A program made the translations under genes and the position numbers. DNA of 64,000 nt from Trichomonas vaginalis G3. Lineage: Eukaryota > Parabasalia > Trichomonadida > Trichomonadidae. Each line of letters starts with the position of its first letter. The first letter of the stretch is position 1. Below, piece by piece: positions 9,507 through 17,799 of the stretch. Under the pieces are notes generated by a model that had not been told where the DNA came from, did not search any database, and saw only the letters and a program-made list of their open reading frames with translations. Where the stretch lies: the NCBI RefSeq assembly GCF_026262505.1, contig NC_067208.1, positions 5,465,962 to 5,529,961 of the forward strand. Direction: 5' to 3'.

Positions 9507-10364
9507 CGATCATATTTATAAACATGATTCATAATCTTTTCATAATTTTCATCAGTTATCTTTTCATAAACGTAATTTTGTAAATCAGCAACTCTTAACG
9601 GGTCAACCTGACAAAATACTAAAGTATCCCTGAAAACATAATATTTAAGAATGATATCACCAAATGATTTAGGATAATCATCGAACGCCTGAAATGCTAA
9701 CAAATCATTTACCGGAATAATCATATCAAAAGTGACATCAACTTCTTCATTTGCTCTCTTGAAAACTTCTGAAGGGTCAATATATTTACCACATACTGAG
9801 TTATCATATTTTTGAACATTATTATATAACGAATGAACAAACTTTTTAACTTTCCTTTCTGATTTCGGTTTATATGTTGCAAATGCGAAAGATTCACGGG
9901 CACAATCCATTTGAAGATAACCGGCATCACCTCTTTCGGTTTCTACTTCTAATTGTTTAAAGCTTTGATTTGATGATTTGTAACCAACGAATAAACGCAT
10001 GCATTTAAAAGCGGCATCACATGTGAAAGCTTTATTTGAAACTAGAGTTACTTTAACTTTGCGTTTAATATATGTGTCACCTAATTGGTTCACATCATGA
10101 GCCGGATTTGTAATTCTTAAATGAGTTTGTTTATCATCAAAATATGGAGTATCAGAGTCATAGCATGAACTTTCAAGTTCTCTATAATATCTTCTACCGT
10201 CATTCTTTGCAAATATTTCATTTATCTTTTCGAATGAATGAAACACATTTCCATTAATTGGTTTAGTGTTTGGCACCAAATAGTTAGTCGTCATTTATTA
10301 ATAAATAAAAAAATCAAAATTAAAAGATGGAAATGAATTTTTAATTTTAATGAAATAATCAACT

Positions 10365-10579
10365 ATGGCTGCAGGTATATTTAAGAAACTGTGGGATAGA
10401 GTAAAAAGAGGGGCGAGTAAAGTTTGGGAAACAATGAAGAAGGGAGCAAATTGGATATTTAAGAATAAAGAAGCAATTAGTGACGTAGCTGAATCAATAA
10501 CACCAAAAGCTGCCCAATAAGAGAAATATTAAATAAAGGAGAAAAAGTTTATCAAAGACTTCAACCGATACTAAGATAA
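10365..10579 (+). pseudogene. Amphipathic basic protein, copy of the 71-residue gene of C
   Basis: It opens MAAGIFKKLWDRVKRGA and is nearly the same as 41892-42107 of C, but this copy is broken. Basic amphipathic helices with Trp in the structural cluster recall adenovirus protein VI or core peptides, which act on membranes or DNA. That comparison is inference. Confidence 0.6.
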
Positions 10580-10603
10580 AAATAATATTTATTTATTTTT
10601 CCA

Positions 10604-10840
10604 CTATTTACCACCTATTTTATTAAGTATTCCTTCAGCAATTCCACCAATTGCGTTACCTGCTTGTGCTCCCATCGCTGGATTACCTGCTTTTGTACCT
10701 AATACCCCACCTATGATAGTTCCTGCCGTTTTCGCTACTGGTGCCAAAAAGTTTGCAACAGGTTTAATAACCTTTTTATAAACCCAACCTGCAGCTTTCT
10801 TAATTCCATCCCATAATTTTTTAAAGAATCCTGCCGCCAT
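10604..10840 (-). CDS. Small Gly/Ala-rich amphipathic protein of Polintons
   Basis: The 78-residue protein opens MAAGFFKKLWDGIKKAAGWVYK, then has VIKPVANFLAPVAKTAGTII and a Gly-rich hydrophobic run. The first half is a basic amphipathic helix and the second could enter a membrane. The counterpart in C is 41626-41862 with a few changes. It shares the start MAAG.FKKLWD with the facing 71-residue protein, so the two may be duplicates. A virion membrane-lytic or core peptide is a fair guess. Confidence 0.7.
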   Translation of the reverse strand: MAAGFFKKLWDGIKKAAGWVYKKVIKPVANFLAPVAKTAGTIIGGVLGTKAGNPAMGAQAGNAIGGIAEGILNKIGGK

Positions 10841-10908
10841 TTCTGATTATTTCATTAAAATTAAAAATATATTTCATCACTTATATTCTAATTTTTATTT
10901 AATGATAA

Positions 10909-11271
10909 ATGAAACCAATTTTAAAAATAAATGAAACAAAGGATGAAGAAATAAATGAAAATGTTCAACAAAAAATAAACGTTGTTAAACCAATTACTGA
11001 AACAAAAATTTTTTCATCTGTTGAAGAATTTAATGACTATTATGCCAATAATAAAAAATTATTTGAAGAATTGACAACATGTAAATTGAATAAAATGTTT
11101 AAAGTTGATGGATTCAAAATTTCAAAAATAAAAGGAGTGGTTAGTTTGAAATCTATTCCTCAATCAAGAATCACCTCATTAATGAAAATTGATGATTTAA
11201 CAAAAAGAATAGAAGAGATTGAAGAAAGAATGGATCAAATAATTGATTTCATAAATTCAAATAATCATTAG
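10909..11271 (+). CDS. Conserved Polinton protein with C-terminal coiled coil
   Basis: The 120-residue protein opens MKPILKINETKDEEINENVQ. The middle, EFNDYYANNKKLFEELTTCK, is followed by a basic segment and a heptad-like C-terminus, DDLTKRIEEIEERMDQIIDF, that should form a coiled coil. The copy in C (41190-41558) is 122 residues and nearly the same. No known family was recognised. It faces away from the 78-residue gene, with which it could share a leader region. Confidence 0.68.
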   Translation: MKPILKINETKDEEINENVQQKINVVKPITETKIFSSVEEFNDYYANNKKLFEELTTCKLNKMFKVDGFKISKIKGVVSLKSIPQSRITSLMKIDDLTKRIEEIEERMDQIIDFINSNNH

Positions 11272-11300
11272 TTTCTAATTTATTTTTCTCGTTTATGACT

Positions 11301-11681
11301 TCATTCATGAAAATAATTATTTCTAATTTCTTTTACTCTCTCGTACATACTAGATTTAAAGAATTCAGAACATTTCCCATAATCTCCTAAATGTTTTCTT
11401 ATCTTATTGGTTTTCCATTCATTATATGAAACTGAATAAACTTTATCATTATCTTTGCATCTTTCATCACTTCCAATATATTTATATCTCAGTTTTGATT
11501 TAGCATTTTCATATTCATTAACGTTTAATAATTCACAGTCTTCCTTTTTAAATAAATGTTTAAGATATTCAGGATTAACAATTCTATAATATTGCTTCCC
11601 TTTAAATCTTTGAATATAAACAGGAACACCATCCTCTAAAATTCGATAATCTATTTTATCTGGTTTTACTTGTTGGGTCAT
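11301..11681 (-). CDS. Single-repeat version of the 196-residue end protein of C
   Basis: The 126-residue protein carries one copy of a module, KHLFKKEDCELLN followed by EYENAK, KYKYIGSD and a Trp-containing strand ending IRKHLGDYGK, that is present about twice in 40514-41104. The C-terminus, YERVKEIRNNYFHE, is the same in both. The module recalls short viral zinc-ribbon or HNH-type repeats (DCELLS.EY.N...LKYKC), but the paired cysteines of those are not seen here. Function is unknown. It is the outermost gene on this side of A. Confidence 0.6.
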   Translation of the reverse strand: MTQQVKPDKIDYRILEDGVPVYIQRFKGKQYYRIVNPEYLKHLFKKEDCELLNVNEYENAKSKLRYKYIGSDERCKDNDKVYSVSYNEWKTNKIRKHLGDYGKCSEFFKSSMYERVKEIRNNYFHE

Positions 11682-11716
11682 TTATGTAAGAATAAAAAAA
11701 TAAATTATTTTTATGC

Positions 11717-11784
11717 ATCGTTCTATATTGTATGAATTCTTACGTTTACAAAAAAAGTCACTAAACCCATCATATTCTACTACT
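11717..11784. repeat. Right terminal inverted repeat of Polinton A
   Basis: This is the partner of 1335-1402. It ends CTACTACT directly before the duplicated AATTAT. Confidence 0.9.
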
Positions 11785-11790
11785 AATTAT

Positions 11791-12330
11791 GAGAAACAAA
11801 CAAAAATGAAAAAGATAGGAATAGCAATGAATAGTGATGTGGGTATAGAAAATGTAAGAGATATGAATGCAAAGCAATCAGTATTTAGGATATTGACCAT
11901 AGATTTCGAAAAAAAAATGCTGCATATTGAGCGAAAACTATGATTATATTATAAGGCTGTCATTTAAAGCATAATGAAACTATTCCCTTTTCATTTTAAT
12001 CGAATAAGATAGTAAAGATTTTTGAATTAGCTAGAAACTGATGAGATGTTTTCACAAATCAGATTTTTAATCTCTATAATGCATAATTCACTCAATATCT
12101 CAATTTTGATATTGCGAGATATTTTTGCTATCGGTTTCGTAATTTTGACACAATAGCAAGAGGGTTCTATAAGCATTATTATCAACGTAGAATCTGAATA
12201 TCATATCAGAAAATGTCGCAAATCTGACATTTGCCCGACCAAATAGCAAAAATAATTGAATACTTTTCGCAAAAACTTTTAAAATCGATAAAAATATGAA
12301 ATATAGATATTAAAGAGACTTTTTATATAA
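11791..12330. other. Spacer between elements A and B
   Basis: This is AT-rich DNA without a supported gene. The frame that begins inside the Polinton end and runs to 11943 is a chance reading across the element boundary. The stretch stops at an A-run at about 12336, near the likely left edge of element B. Confidence 0.5.
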
Positions 12331-12461
12331 TATTAAAAAAAAAAAAAAAAAAAAGGTAGTGGGGCTTCCAGGCACTTCGTGCCTTCTAGCCCTGAAGATG
12401 ATTATTATAAATGAAGTTCTTATATATACGGGTCTTCCAGGAGCTTTTCACAAATTATATA

Positions 12462-12600
12462 TGTTTTCATGTTTTGTCAAACATGAACGTACATGTTTTG
12501 TCAAGACTTCTTCTTCGTAAATGTTTTGTCAAGACTTCTTCGTAAATGTTTTGTCAAACATGAACGTAAATGTTTTGTCAAGACTTCATCGTAATGAGTG
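12462..12600. repeat. Degenerate 24-bp tandem repeats at the left of element B
   Basis: The string AATGTTTTGTCAA recurs about six times, followed by either ACATGAACGT or GACTTCTTCGT, ending each time in a CGTAA-type junction. The form TGTTTTGTCAAACA is a near palindrome. The block is followed by two intergenic hairpins. The reverse strand at 51950-51995 in C keeps one unit, which marks the edge of the B-related block there. Confidence 0.75.
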
Positions 12601-12620
12601 TAAAGGACCCAAAAATAATG

Positions 12621-12680
12621 TTTAGGTGAAGAGGTGAGATCTCACCCGTTTTTTCACCTGTTTTCTCACCCTCTTGAATT
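12621..12680 (+). promoter_or_regulatory. Intergenic hairpin H1 of elements B and C
   Basis: It contains the perfect 14-base palindrome GGTGAGATCTCACC, preceded by GGTGAA and followed by TTTTTCACC and TTCTCACC arms that could pair with the two upstream arms in alternative ways. Downstream is CTCTTGAATTTTCATGA, also found after other copies. See the finding on compensating changes. Confidence 0.7.
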
Positions 12681-12750
12681 TTCATGATTTCATCGTAAAT
12701 GTTTTGTCAAGACTTCTTCGTAATGAGTGTAAAGGACCCAAAAATATAAT

Positions 12751-12803
12751 TTAGGGTAGAAGGTTAGATCTAACCTCTTTTCTAACCTCTTTTCTACCCT
12801 CTT
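12751..12803 (+). promoter_or_regulatory. Intergenic hairpin H2, with changed but still paired arms
   Basis: It has the same layout as H1, but the palindrome reads GGTTAGATCTAACC and the outer arms read GGGTAGA and TCTACCC. The arms differ from H1 yet still pair. Confidence 0.72.
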
Positions 12804-12885
12804 GAATTTTCATGATTTCTTCGTAAATGTTTTGTCACTTTTCTGTCACTTTTCAGGAAAAAAACATTTTTATTATTATATATAA

Positions 12886-13704
12886 ATGAATTTTACAAAA
12901 CCTCCGTTACCGTTCTTTGGAAATAAGAGTAAATGTAAAGATATTATATTGAGAGAACTTAAGAAACTACCGAATGGTCTAACATTTGTAGATTTGTTCG
13001 GTGGAAGTTTCTATATATCCCATTTGTGTCATATAATATTCCCAGACTCAAAGATTATATGCAATGACTTCGACAACTATATGGACCGTCTCAAACATAT
13101 ACCAGACACAAATAATATATTGAAAGAGTTAAAAGAAAAGATTCAGATAGGTAAGATGGAACGTATACCATTAGATAAGAAAAATATTGTGAGAGAGGTT
13201 TTGAAAAAAGCAGAATATATAGACTGGGATAGTATATCTGCTAGACTATTATATAGTGGTTCTATAAGAGTTCATGACATTGAAACACTTATGTCAAAAG
13301 TTTTATATCTTAACTATACAAATGTTTTCAAAGAGGACATAGAAAAATATATTGAGGGTATAGAGTTTGTGAGATGTCATTGGACAGATTTGTATGAAAA
13401 ATATAAAGACAAGGAAAATGTTTTCTTTATAGTGGACCCGCCGTTCTATAACACATGGGATTTTCAATACCAAGTAGACTGGACTTTGAGAGACTCTTTA
13501 GAAACTTTAGACGTTATACATAAACCATCCATGCTTTTACTTTACATCCGATAAAAGTGGTTTGGAAACCGTTATGAGATGGTTAGAGGACATACATGAC
13601 TATGAGTTTATATATGACAAGATAGAATATGAGAGAGGTCCTATAAACTGGAGAAAGTGTCACAATAAAGAAATTTTATTAGTAAGTAAATGTGGTTTGA
13701 AATA
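12886..13704 (+). pseudogene. D12-class DNA adenine methyltransferase of element B, broken
   Basis: The family methylates adenine N6 in short DNA sites using S-adenosylmethionine. Visible motifs are PPLPFFGNKSK (substrate/SAM region near the N-terminus), VDLFGGSF (SAM loop) and VDPPFYNT (catalytic DPPY type), in the Dam/D12 order. The gene spans about 270 codons, a normal size, but is broken. The ATG follows the T-rich leader TTTTTATTATTATATATAA. Viral Dam enzymes usually protect or mark element DNA; no matching endonuclease is seen. Confidence 0.82.
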
Positions 13705-13821
13705 GGACTACTTGTTTTAGGTTTTTTCCATTGTGTCATTTATTTATTTGACGTGGCAGAAAAGTACAGAGAATATGAAGATGAACCAATGCCTGCAAAT
13801 GTTCAGTATATGTACTCGTAA
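13690..13821 (+). CDS. 43-residue single-span membrane protein
   Basis: The frame MWFEIGLLVLGFFHCVIYLF continues with an acidic tail ending ANVQYMYS. The first 20 residues form one hydrophobic span. The ATG lies inside the end of the methylase gene, with a 15-base overlap in another frame. The next gene follows after 23 bases that include a T-rich leader. The gene is short and unconfirmed by a second copy. A virion membrane or holin-like role is only a guess. Confidence 0.45.
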   Translation: MWFEIGLLVLGFFHCVIYLFDVAEKYREYEDEPMPANVQYMYS

Positions 13822-13844
13822 GAGATATTTTTATCTAATATTAA

Positions 13845-14207
13845 ATGGACGCACAGAACTTAGCGAATGCACAGCAACCTGGACAACCAAACCCAGAGAA
13901 TATTCCAAATGAAGTTAGAATACAAACTGCAATGGCAAACTATGGTCAAGTGCCAACAGATGTACAAATGCAAACTGCCATGTCAAATGACGCTGCGTTA
14001 GGTTTGCCACCATGGTATGCAAATATGAGATGGAAAGAGTTTTATACAAACCCTGAAGTGGGATATAAACAACTTTATGCAGATGACGCGAACACAGGAG
14101 TTGACCCAGAATATGTTTTCTACCAGAGGAGAAACAGAATGTATGAGCTCCAGTTAAAGAATGCTATGGAACTCAACAGGAAACGTAAGAGACTAGGCGG
14201 ACATTAG
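13845..14207 (+). CDS. Gln/Asn-rich protein of element B, unknown
   Basis: The 120-residue protein has an N-terminus rich in Gln, Asn and Pro, two copies of a short repeat (VRIQTAMANYGQVPTD and VQMQTAMSND), an aromatic middle (PPWYANMRWKEFY) and a basic C-terminus ending RKRKRLGGH. The basic tail suggests DNA or RNA contact, or a capsid-scaffold role. The T-rich leader TATTTTTATCTAATATTAA precedes the ATG. It lies 18 bases before the 80-residue gene. The family was not recognised. Confidence 0.6.
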   Translation: MDAQNLANAQQPGQPNPENIPNEVRIQTAMANYGQVPTDVQMQTAMSNDAALGLPPWYANMRWKEFYTNPEVGYKQLYADDANTGVDPEYVFYQRRNRMYELQLKNAMELNRKRKRLGGH

Positions 14208-14225
14208 ATTTTTACATATAGTAAA

Positions 14226-14468
14226 ATGGGTTTCTTCAGTAGTATTGGAAACTTCTTCAGAAGAGTTGGAAGAGGTATATGGAATGGCGTCAAAACCATA
14301 GGAAAAGGAATTTGGAACGGTGTCAAAAATATTGGTAAAAGAGTAGGTCAGTTCGTTGGTATTATACCTAAAGACCCTGAACCAGAAGAACAAGCTCCTG
14401 TTATACAACAGCCTGAACCTGCACCACAGTCAAGTTGGCAACCAAATCCAACACCTCAACCGTATTAA
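14226..14468 (+). CDS. Amphipathic membrane-active protein, protein VI-like candidate
   Basis: The 80-residue protein opens MGFFSSIGNFFRRVGRGIW, then has an internal repeat (RGIWNGVKTIG, KGIWNGVKNIG) that builds a basic amphipathic helix with Trp, followed by a Pro/Gln tail. This design resembles membrane-lytic capsid peptides such as adenovirus protein VI, and the small proteins of elements A and C. It shares no clear alignment with them, so the likeness may be convergent. It faces the candidate capsid gene at 14473-15320. Confidence 0.6.
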   Translation: MGFFSSIGNFFRRVGRGIWNGVKTIGKGIWNGVKNIGKRVGQFVGIIPKDPEPEEQAPVIQQPEPAPQSSWQPNPTPQPY

Positions 14469-14472
14469 AAAA

Positions 14473-15320
14473 TTATATTTTTACCGTTCGATAGTAGTTG
14501 TATATGAAACTAAGTTCTAAGTAAAACGCATGGTATAATGGAATTATTCTTTTTCTTCCATCTGTAGTAAACCATACTTGAAAGTCTGAAATACTTCCAC
14601 TTGGTGGTTCGTATAACTTTGTAGGTTTTTCGTAAAAGTCATTTGCCAAGCATAAGAAAGAGTTTTGGGCGCCAGAAAATGAAGCATGAACAATAATAGC
14701 ATCTTGGTCGAAAACATTTTCATATGTTCCATTAGGGTTTTCGACTTCATAAAAGTCTGGGTGTACTGGATATGCTGCAGGCTGATTTAACATCCTCATA
14801 AATCTATACCATGCCAAGTTGTTATATTTTGTAGAAATATAAACGTTTTCTCCAAGGTCTTCTATTCTATTGATTTTAACAGTTGCATTTTTCCTGTCAT
14901 AAATAATATCGAGATGGTATTCTCCCTCGTCAATGTTATACTGTTTTGCATATTCGATATAGATATCGTTTATTTTTTCTTGAAAAGCTTGAAGAGTTGT
15001 TTCTAAGTTTACAAGCAAACTAACTTGTAAAGTTTTCCCTGTTCAAATTTCTCATACATACGTTTTTCTTTGTTATAGTATCGAACTTCAAAACCGACCG
15101 TAAATGGGAAACCATGTATGGCTTCTGAAATGAACTTCATTCTACGAAAGCCAATAGCTTTTGTGACGGATGGGTCTCTTAGCCATCTTAATGGGTAGTC
15201 AAAACGATAGCCTTCATGCTTTACGGTATCTGTCTCAAACTTTTGACCGACATTAGTAAAAAGTTCATCTAATGGTTTAGTTGTAGCAACTCTTGAATTT
15301 TCTTTTTCTATTGGAAGCAT
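14473..15320 (-). pseudogene. Candidate minor capsid (penton-type) gene of element B, broken
   Basis: The region encodes about 280 residues on the minus strand and is broken. It opens MLPIEKENSRVATTKPLDEL and ends with strands such as FQVWFTTDGRKRIIPLYHAF and LELSFIYNYY. Alternating hydrophobic strands, length and place in a virion-gene cluster fit a single jelly-roll minor capsid protein, but no diagnostic motif is visible. The host-type alternative, an unknown beta protein, cannot be excluded. Confidence 0.35.
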
Positions 15321-15488
15321 ATTTTATCTAGAATAAAAATGTCGAAAGATATTGCTTCCATAAGGAAATACAACACAACCGACAACTCATTATGCAAGCT
15401 CTAAATAAGAACACAACAAACTTTTCAAACTATTCTAAGATATCTGAGTCATTGAAAGAAGGAAACTTAAAAACTGACATTAAACCCA

Positions 15489-16623
15489 ATGACAGATGAG
15501 TTTCTGTTTCAAGACAAGAAGAACAATACTGTCTGTATAAATCCAACAAAAGGAACTTTAAACGAGAAACCTATAAATGAACTTCTTTTGAAAGCAGATG
15601 TTGACAACAAAGCTGACAAAGAATATGTAGACGATGCAATAGCAAAAGAAGAAGAAAGAGCTAACAATGCTTATGCAACAAAAGAACATACTCATCCTGA
15701 ACTAGCAGACAAAACATATGTTGACAATAAAATGTCAAGTGAAGTGACAAGAGCTGAAAACGAATATTCTAAAAAGACTCATACACATTCTATATCTGAA
15801 ATAACAGACTTACAAGAAACCTTAAACAGTAAAAGTGCCGTTGGACATACACATTCTATATCTGAAATAACAGACTTAAACGTTAGCCTTGAAAAGAAAG
15901 CAAATAAGAACCATACACATACAAGTTTTACAACTGTTGCTATAGAAAGTATTGAAGGAACGGTTGAAGAAACTGGTGGGGATGTATTATATTGTAAACC
16001 TCCTAACTTTCCACAAGGTTTAACATCGGATGACGACATAACGACGATGAGAACATTAGATGTAAAGATGTTTATGTCATGAAGGATGAACATAATATTA
16101 AATTCACTGCTCAAGATTTATATGACAAGAAAGCAGACAAACAGAGCTTCAAACATTAAAGACAGAAATACTTCAAACATTATATCCTATAGGCTCTATT
16201 TATACGTCAATGAACTCTACCAGACCAGAAACAGTTCTGGGTTTTGGAACTTGGACTCAAATAGTCGACAGGTTTTTGTATTGTGCAAACTCTTCAAAGG
16301 AAACAGGTGGAAGTAAAACGATTTCAGGTGAAAATTTACCTGCACACAGTCACTACATAGATTTAAGTACAGCTCAAGCAGGTTGGCATAAGCATAGATA
16401 TTGGGATTGGTCAGCAATGACAAAAGGTAAAGGATATGATGTTAAAGACAACGTTAAGTTTGCTATAGATTGTTTCTGGAGTAACACTGAGGGAGGAGGA
16501 AACCATACACATCGCGTTTCAGGATATACGCAAACAACGGGACAAAGTAAAGAATACATGCCACCTTACATGACAGTTTACGCATGTATAGAAATGCTTA
16601 GTCGTCATTTTCAACTTCTTTAG
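15489..16623 (+). pseudogene. Phage-type tail fibre / baseplate receptor-binding protein of element B, broken
   Basis: The first part carries tail-fibre repeats: KADKEYVDDAI, then two copies of HTHSISEITDL with coiled-coil spacers (LNSKSAVGHTHSISEI). The last part matches the C-terminal domain seen in phage baseplate gp10/short-fibre proteins: GGSKTISGENLPAHSH, GGGNHTHR and KEYMPPYMTVYAC. The family forms trimeric fibres that bind cell surfaces. The His-x-His pairs probably bind metal, as in T4 gp12. The downstream half is close to 48066-48779 of C at the DNA level. The gene is broken. It converges with the minus-strand integrase and overlaps its end slightly. Confidence 0.82.
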
Positions 16624-17557
16624 CATATTCGTCAGGAGTTGTCTTATATTTGTTAGGAACTGTCTTTGAAAGTATACCACCTTGAACTTTGACAAGTTTG
16701 AAACGAGGTCTGACAATAGTAGTTTTATCTTCTGCTTGCAGTGTGTACATTTTGCCATGTTTGCTAAAACTTCATAATATTCTCTTGTATACTTTCTTCT
16801 ATTTTTACGAACACGAATGTGAGTACCTGTCGGCGGGATTGCCCATGTTGTCAATAGTAATATTTTCATATGGGGTCGCGTTTAGGTATTTCTATTTTTT
16901 ACTTTGTCACCTTTCTGAAGTTTGAAGCCCGGCATTCTTTCTTGTTTGTCTCTTTTTGACTAAATTATTAAATATATAGTCTTTCTCTAAGTCAGGTTGT
17001 TTTTCATTTCTTCGGGGAGTGGTTTCCCAAACTTTTTGTTTACGGCTATTGTAAATATTTAAAACTTGTCTCATCTTTGCCATGGAGAAGTGTCTATATT
17101 TGTCGTCATATGACATTTCATTTGCTTCACCACCTTGTGGTTGGTTTAAGTCTCTTAACATTTTTATACAACCGTTCAATGACACCAAGAGCAGAATGGT
17201 TTTGGTCGACAATGAAATATTGGTTTACATTTTTTGAACGCAGATAGTTTTTACATCATCTGATTTGAAAGAACTTTCACAGTCAGATGTCAGTTTTGTT
17301 GGATGGTATTGTCAACGAATATTGTCAAAGCAGTTTTCACATCTCAAAATATTTTGGACCATAATGGTATGGCTTCACAGTATCTTGTGTTTTGACCGAC
17401 AAATATTAGCCAGTATGGAGGTCCATCTTCTCTATACCTCGGAATGTTTTCCAAGATATCCATAAACCAAGCATTTGGGTGTTGAACTAAAGATTTTTAT
17501 CATGAGTGCTTTCTTTGTCGCTTTAGAAACATAGGGGTCCTTGTTTGGATTCGTCAT
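16598..17557 (-). pseudogene. DDE integrase number 1 of element B, broken
   Basis: Minus-strand fragments show rve integrase motifs in order: NAWFMDILE, YWLIFVGQNTRYCEA, LTSDCESSFKSDDV, VDQNHSALGVIERLYKNVKR, and a tail with KYTREYYEVL. The first Asp, second Asp and Glu regions of a retroviral-type integrase are therefore all recognisable. It is not close to the integrases of A and C nor to integrase 2 of B. It is broken in several places. The T-rich leader and ATG near 17557 lie head to head with the gene at 17574. Confidence 0.75.
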
Positions 17558-17573
17558 TTTTATCCTATAAGAA

Positions 17574-17693
17574 ATGGGTTTATTTGGCGCATTAGCAGGA
17601 GTTGCATCCAGATTTTTGCCCGCAGTGGGAACAATAGCCAGAGGTGTATTTGGAGTTGGAAGGAAGATTTTGAGTACATTAGGTATACTTAAA
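17574..17693 (+). CDS. Small hydrophobic Gly-rich protein, cut by the assembly gap
   Basis: Forty residues are visible, opening MGLFGALAGVASRFLPAVG and continuing into IARGVFGVGRKIL before the Ns. The amphipathic, Gly-rich pattern is like the small capsid-cluster proteins of A and C. The true length is unknown because of the gap. The leader ATTTTTATCCTATAAGAA precedes the ATG. Confidence 0.45.
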
Positions 17694-17793
17694 NNNNNNN
17701 NNNNNNNNNNNNNNNNNNNNNNNNNNNNNNNNNNNNNNNNNNNNNNNNNNNNNNNNNNNNNNNNNNNNNNNNNNNNNNNNNNNNNNNNNNNNN
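17694..17793. other. Assembly gap of exactly 100 N
   Basis: A run of 100 unknown bases, the usual placeholder for a gap of unknown size. Sequence before and after need not be adjacent in the genome, which matters because the two integrases of B lie on opposite sides. Confidence 0.99.
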
Positions 17794-17799
17794 TTGGTT

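Larger units (their letters stand above)
6849..10294 (-). pseudogene. Major capsid protein gene of element A, split by a mariner
   Basis: The two ends of this region match the C-terminal (6849-7977) and N-terminal (about 9507-10294) parts of the 546-residue protein at 42177-43817. Over the shared parts only about five differences in some 370 residues are seen in the C-terminal part. The gene lies beside the packaging ATPase, as Polinton capsid genes do. It is broken: a Tvmar1-like mariner and a polymerase-derived strip lie between the parts, and about 280 bases of capsid sequence occur on both sides. The break is recent given the near identity with C. Confidence 0.88.
1335..11784. mobile_element. 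Polinton/Maverick element A, short and broken
   Basis: The ends read AGTAGTAG and CTACTACT and are flanked by the same 6-bp duplication, AATTAT, at 1329-1334 and 11785-11790, so the outer boundaries are exact. The 10.45-kb length is short for a Polinton, usually 15-20 kb. Parts from left to right are a DNA polymerase remnant, integrase, two small genes, KilA-N/T5orf172, a minisatellite, a capsid-cluster gene, packaging ATPase, a capsid gene split by a mariner, and four small accessory genes. Read from the right it matches element C gene for gene, minus the minor capsid, tail-fibre and most polymerase sequence. The capsid and ATPase proteins differ from C by only a few residues, so the copy is young although it has several breaks. 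Confidence 0.93.

Noticed and set aside
11713-11943. 76-residue frame on the plus strand
   Set aside because: It starts inside the inverted repeat of Polinton A and crosses the target duplication into host DNA; no domain and no second copy.
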